DNA from: Smittium mucronatum
Taxonomy: Eukaryota > Kickxellomycota > Harpellomycetes > Harpellales > Legeriomycetaceae
DNA length: 25,009 nucleotides
Reading direction: 5' to 3'
Assembly: GCA_001953115.1 (NCBI GenBank)
Contig: LSSL01004111.1
Location: 1-25,009, forward strand
This document shows, one piece after another, positions 21,760 to 25,009 of this stretch. The notes beneath the pieces were generated by a model. That model made no database searches and was not told the DNA's origin. It saw nothing but the letters and a program-made list of their open reading frames with translations. Every line of letters begins with the position of its first letter. Positions within the stretch are counted from its first letter, which is position 1. The translations under genes were made by a program, and so were the position numbers.

Positions 21760-22300
21760 GTGAAATTTCAGTGTCCAGGTTTTATAAATATAAGGAGGTA
21801 AATTCTAGCAACCTCCCGATCTGTTTCCATTTGATGAGAGGGATGAAAAGTTTATTATTTCGTTAGTCTAGGTGCAGGTATAGTTTGGCCGCAAAGACCC
21901 AGCATTCTTTTACGAATATAAAGTCTTTTGACAATAATCTTGAATTTGTGAGTGCTAATAGTCTCAGCCACCCAAATAGGATTAAAGGTAATAATGCAGA
22001 CTGCATATTTTCATAATGTTTGATAATGCTGAGAGCCATGTTTTCTCCAAGTAAATCGCAACTAGACTTTTATGGAGGCTCTACTAAAACTGGAATAAAA
22101 GTGGATTTGTTTGATCTTTAAATGTGGTGTTTATCTTGGAATGGTCTTTAAATACATACAATGTGAATTTAAATCGATTTAATCTCAGAGTCTAGATTAT
22201 ATTTGGGCCATTTTTTGACCTCTATAAGCGCTTTTAAAAAAACTGGACAACGTTAATTTAACTAGTGTAGATTTGTGTAATGGTGTCATATGATCGCTGC

Positions 22301-22350
22301 ACCCTATAATATATATATATATATATATTTTTTACGCTACCCTATAATAT
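22301..22350. repeat. (AT)n run between 12-bp direct repeats
   Basis: ACCCTATAATAT occurs at 22301-22312 and again at 22339-22350, with about ten AT units and a T run between them. This most likely arose by slippage or a small duplication. Confidence 0.7.
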
Positions 22351-22528
22351 TGAGCATTAAAATGTGTGATAAAATAGCTGGATGTATCGCAATTAGAAAT
22401 ATTGTGATTGGTAGATACGGTTTGGGGGGGAAAAGGGAAGCAGCAAATATGGACTGAACAGCGTCAAGTTCATATTGTTATAAGCTAAAAGCTAGTAAAA
22501 AAACCCCCCCTAACCCTCACCCCCACCA

Positions 22529-22565
22529 ACTAAACTAAACTAAACTCGGCTCAGCTCAGTTCAGC
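22529..22565. repeat. Pentanucleotide repeat patch
   Basis: Successive 5-mers CTAAA (three times), CTCGG, CTCAG, CTCAG, TTCAG form an imperfect pentamer array. It lies just after a C-rich stretch (22505-22527) and about 200 bases upstream of the BSD gene start. Confidence 0.7.
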
Positions 22566-22765
22566 GCTGAATATTCTCATCCGGTATTTCTGCTTCAATA
22601 CCCAGCCTAAAGATTAAACAGTACATTTTCCTTTGCTTTGTTTTCAAAAATATAGTTTTTTTTTTTTTAATCAAACAGCTCCTAATGATTTTTTCAATAT
22701 AGATTTATCCATTTGTTTTTGAATCGAGTATATATCTACAAGGTTTTGTAAAAAAAAATATAATA

Positions 22766-24360
22766 ATGGATCGAGCTGAATCCAACCCCATCGTTCCCAA
22801 AGAAACCGACGATGCTTGTAACCCTGGAAATCCTGAAAATTCCGAAATAGCCCCACTCGAAACTCCAAAGACCGAAAATACCCAGCAGGATGTAGGCGAT
22901 TCCATTGTCTTAATAGACGAAAAAGATCCTAGACAAAACGAAAAAAGTCTCGAAAACTCAAAAGAAACTTCGATTTTTGGTATTTCTAATATATGGGGTG
23001 CTAAAATAACCAACTCTTTGACTTTGGAATCTATATTTAGCCAAGTGAAAAAAGGGGTATATATTATTTTACTTATGCTACTACTACTAATTCATTAATT
23101 CGTATTTATTCTAAAATAGTCTGAAGAATTCGCCAAGGATTGTCAAGATGATTTGGCTGATATTTCTAGTTTTTTGAAAACAGGTGTCGATATTGCCAGC
23201 AAAGGCATCAATAAAGGATACTTGCAATTAAAAACCAATGTCCAGCAAGAATTAGAAGACATCAAGGCCGAAAAGGGTACCCCCATAGAAAATGAAATCC
23301 AGGTCGATGAAAGAGGAATACCCATAGTCGCCGATGAAAAGGATTTCGAAAAAGTCCAAGAATCCATTTCAGATACCACCGACTTGATCAATTCTAAGGC
23401 TGCTTCTGGAATCGAAGCAATCTCAAATATGGCTCGCAGAATATCTGAACCCTCTACTAAAGATCCCAATAACACCGATTCTCAAACTGGACTTGGTGAC
23501 TACTTTAATAAAAGCTCTATGGAATTCGGCAGTATCCTGCAGGGAATTAAGGGGAACTTTAACAAAGCCTCTATTGATCTTCAAAAGCAAAAGCTCTCTT
23601 CAATAGTACAGAAAATCGGGTCTGATTTGGATGAGTTTGCAAAGAAAGCTATAAGTATTACCGGTCCTGAAAATCAAAATTCAGAAACCGATACCGCCAC
23701 TGGTTCCCAAAGTTTAATGTAATTCATTATTTTACATATTTCTTGATTTTTTATAAACCTTTTTTTTTTTATTTGAAATTTAGGGAAAAACACAAAAACT
23801 CCCTTCTATCGGAATTACAGGCCAATGAAAATACTTTTTTGGTCGATCCCAGCCAAATTGTTGAACTCCAAAACACACAATCGCAAATAAACTACCCAAT
23901 GTCTCTACAAGGCCAAGATGTCATTAACCTGTACAACGACTTTTTAAAAGAGTTTGAATACGATAGCAAGACTAGTCAATCTTTGCTGGATTATAGCAAA
24001 GAAATGAAGAATCAGTTTAAAGTTCTTGTCCCAACCCAAATTTCAGAAGTTGAATTTTGGACTAGATATAACTTTAGAGTTTGGCAATTCGATTACGAAA
24101 ACGAACGGAAAAAGAAGCTGGTTAGAGAATTGGAATCTACTAGTAATGATGACGATTTTGATTGGGATATGGATGACGATGAAAAGGAAAGTAATTCCAT
24201 CGAGATCATCCAGGTTGAGGAAGTTAATGGAAAGGCCAGCGAAAACGGTTCAGCCGAAACTAAAGCCCCCAAGGGTTCTGAAAAAAATAAAAAAAATAAA
24301 CAGGTTGAGAATTCCAATGAAAAAAAGAATGAGGGCGATGAGTCGGATTCTTGGGAATAA
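22766..24360 (+). CDS. BSD-domain protein (BSDC1/DOS2-like)
   Basis: Three exons: 22766-23056, 23120-23718, 23784-24360, giving 488 residues; introns are 63 and 65 nt with GT/AG ends and matching phase. The BSD domain is at about 345-400: LLDYSKEMKNQFKVLVP, then EVEFWTRYNFRV with the signature Phe388-Trp389. Upstream, exon 2 has helical segments (SSFLKTGVDIASKGINKGY, EFGSILQGIKGNFNKAS) like the amphipathic region before the BSD domain in BSDC1. The N terminus is Glu/Asn/Pro-rich and disordered. After the domain comes a very acidic run (DDDFDWDMDDDEKE), then a Lys/Glu-rich tail ending DESDSWE. The domain is named for BTF2-like, synapse-associated and DOS2-like proteins. The role of this subgroup is poorly known, so I give no specific function. 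The start is the first ATG of the frame. Confidence 0.92.
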
Positions 24361-25009
24361 TCTCTCTTTTTTTTTTTTACCGCTCTCGAAATATCTTTTT
24401 AATCGCCCTCGGAATATTGAGTTTATCAGGTCTCCTAAAACTTTTTTTTTTAGTCGCTTTCCAATGACTTTAAATATATTGGCTTTCGTTCCATGCTTTA
24501 AATTACTTTTTATAATGGTTTATATATATTCCCACCAGGTAATATTCATTCGTGAAACGTGAGATCTGTTAAATTTAATATCAATGATCCTAATGTAAGA
24601 AACTATCAACTTGCAAATAAATATAATTCTAATTGTAATTGATACAGAGTCTTTACCTTTATAAAAGGATATTTATTGAATCTTCAACATCCAACTACTT
24701 GCCAAACAGTAGCTATATAAATTTCCACAACTCAACAACAGCCTTTACGCAAAAAGAGCAACAGTTTTTTCACAATTATTATCAATGCAAACCTCCCCCC
24801 AAAAAAAAGGACCAATGCAGCTAATAATAACAATTAGGAGAGTGGGTGTGAGGAACCAACCCCATTTCAAATCAATGGTTGATTCCATAATAATTTCTTT
24901 CATCTCTTGATTTTAATTTTTGTTCCGGGAAAATAAAAAACAAAAGGTTAAATGATCGGATGAATTAAAGCCCCCCCCTTATTCACTTTTATCACCCCTC
25001 CCCCTCCCC
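24361..25009. other. 3' flank of the BSD gene, no firm gene
   Basis: T-rich sequence follows the stop. Two imperfect copies of CGCTCTCGAAATAT lie at about 24381 and 24404. A doubtful two-exon frame is listed separately. The last 40 bases are rich in C runs (24971-24978 and 24995-25009). No telomeric repeat is present. Confidence 0.4.
24464..24824 (+). CDS. Possible small two-exon protein, unrecognised
   Basis: Exon 24464-24538 (25 codons) joined to 24648-24824 (58 codons plus TAA) by a GTAATA...GATACAG intron of 109 nt in phase 0 gives 83 residues. The first exon is hydrophobic (ILAFVPCFKLLFIMVYIY), like a signal anchor. The second is rich in Ser, Asn, Tyr and Gln and ends with CKPPPKKKDQCS. 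The intron length fits the confident genes nearby. No family is recognised, and the frame could simply be part of the 3' untranslated region of the BSD transcript. Confidence 0.18.

Larger units (their letters stand above)
20946..22765. other. Divergent spacer with microsatellites and stop-poor frames
   Basis: 1.8 kb between the DUF4272-like gene and the BSD gene, which start in opposite directions, so both promoters lie here. The middle (about 21.05-21.9 kb) is less A/T-rich and holds three overlapping frames of 73-89 codons on opposite strands; none is recognised. Repeats: a CT-rich tract, an (AT)n run bracketed by a 12-bp direct repeat, and a C-rich plus pentamer-repeat patch. No RNA gene was seen. 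Confidence 0.45.

Noticed and set aside
22505..22527. CCCTAACCCT resembling a telomere repeat
   Set aside because: Only about one and a half units inside a C-rich patch, between two genes.
24995..25009. C-rich end of the window as a chromosome end
   Set aside because: No tandem repeat unit, just short C runs with T and A.

Overview
The window is nuclear DNA of an intron-rich, very A/T-rich eukaryote. The best guess is an early-diverging fungus; the Harpellales/Kickxellomycotina type is one candidate, and this is inference only. The reasons are: GT-AG introns of about 63-165 nt in every confident protein gene, a standard code with TAA and TGA stops, an ERG27/HSD17B7-type sterol 3-ketoreductase, a metazoan-like RECQL1-type helicase, a full CHORD-CHORD-CS protein and a BSD-domain protein. 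I rebuilt each gene by joining exons at GT/AG sites, checking phase, and checking that family motifs continue across the joins.

Layout. (1) 1.5-6.4 kb is a gene cluster: CHORD-CS protein (-), ERG27-like reductase (+) and a Rab-like GTPase (-). The first two diverge from a shared ~0.8 kb region; the last two converge with a gap of under 200 bp. (2) 6.4-9.2 kb is mostly empty. It holds a 95-codon reading frame broken by one TGA and a clean tRNA-Thr(CGU). (3) 9.3-16.6 kb is an extremely A/T-rich gene desert with homopolymer runs, one G-rich patch and a short 5S-rRNA-like stretch. (4) 16.65-20.95 kb holds a seven-exon RECQL1-like helicase (+) converging on a four-exon, probably mitochondrial, DUF4272-like protein (-). 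(5) 20.95-22.77 kb is a divergent spacer that is less A/T-rich, with microsatellites, pentamer repeats and long stop-poor frames on both strands. (6) 22.77-24.36 kb is a BSD-domain protein (+), followed by a doubtful small two-exon frame.

The genes are unrelated housekeeping functions (HSP90 co-chaperone type, sterol synthesis, membrane traffic, DNA repair), not an operon-like system. The most unusual points are a Rab-like protein whose switch II motif (WDTAGQE) has become WEARSFD and whose C terminus has no prenylation cysteine; a RecQ helicase with Leu in place of the usual Trp of the aromatic-rich loop and His in the GID motif; and an 18-nt microexon in that helicase. I see no CRISPR array, intact transposon or new defence-like system.
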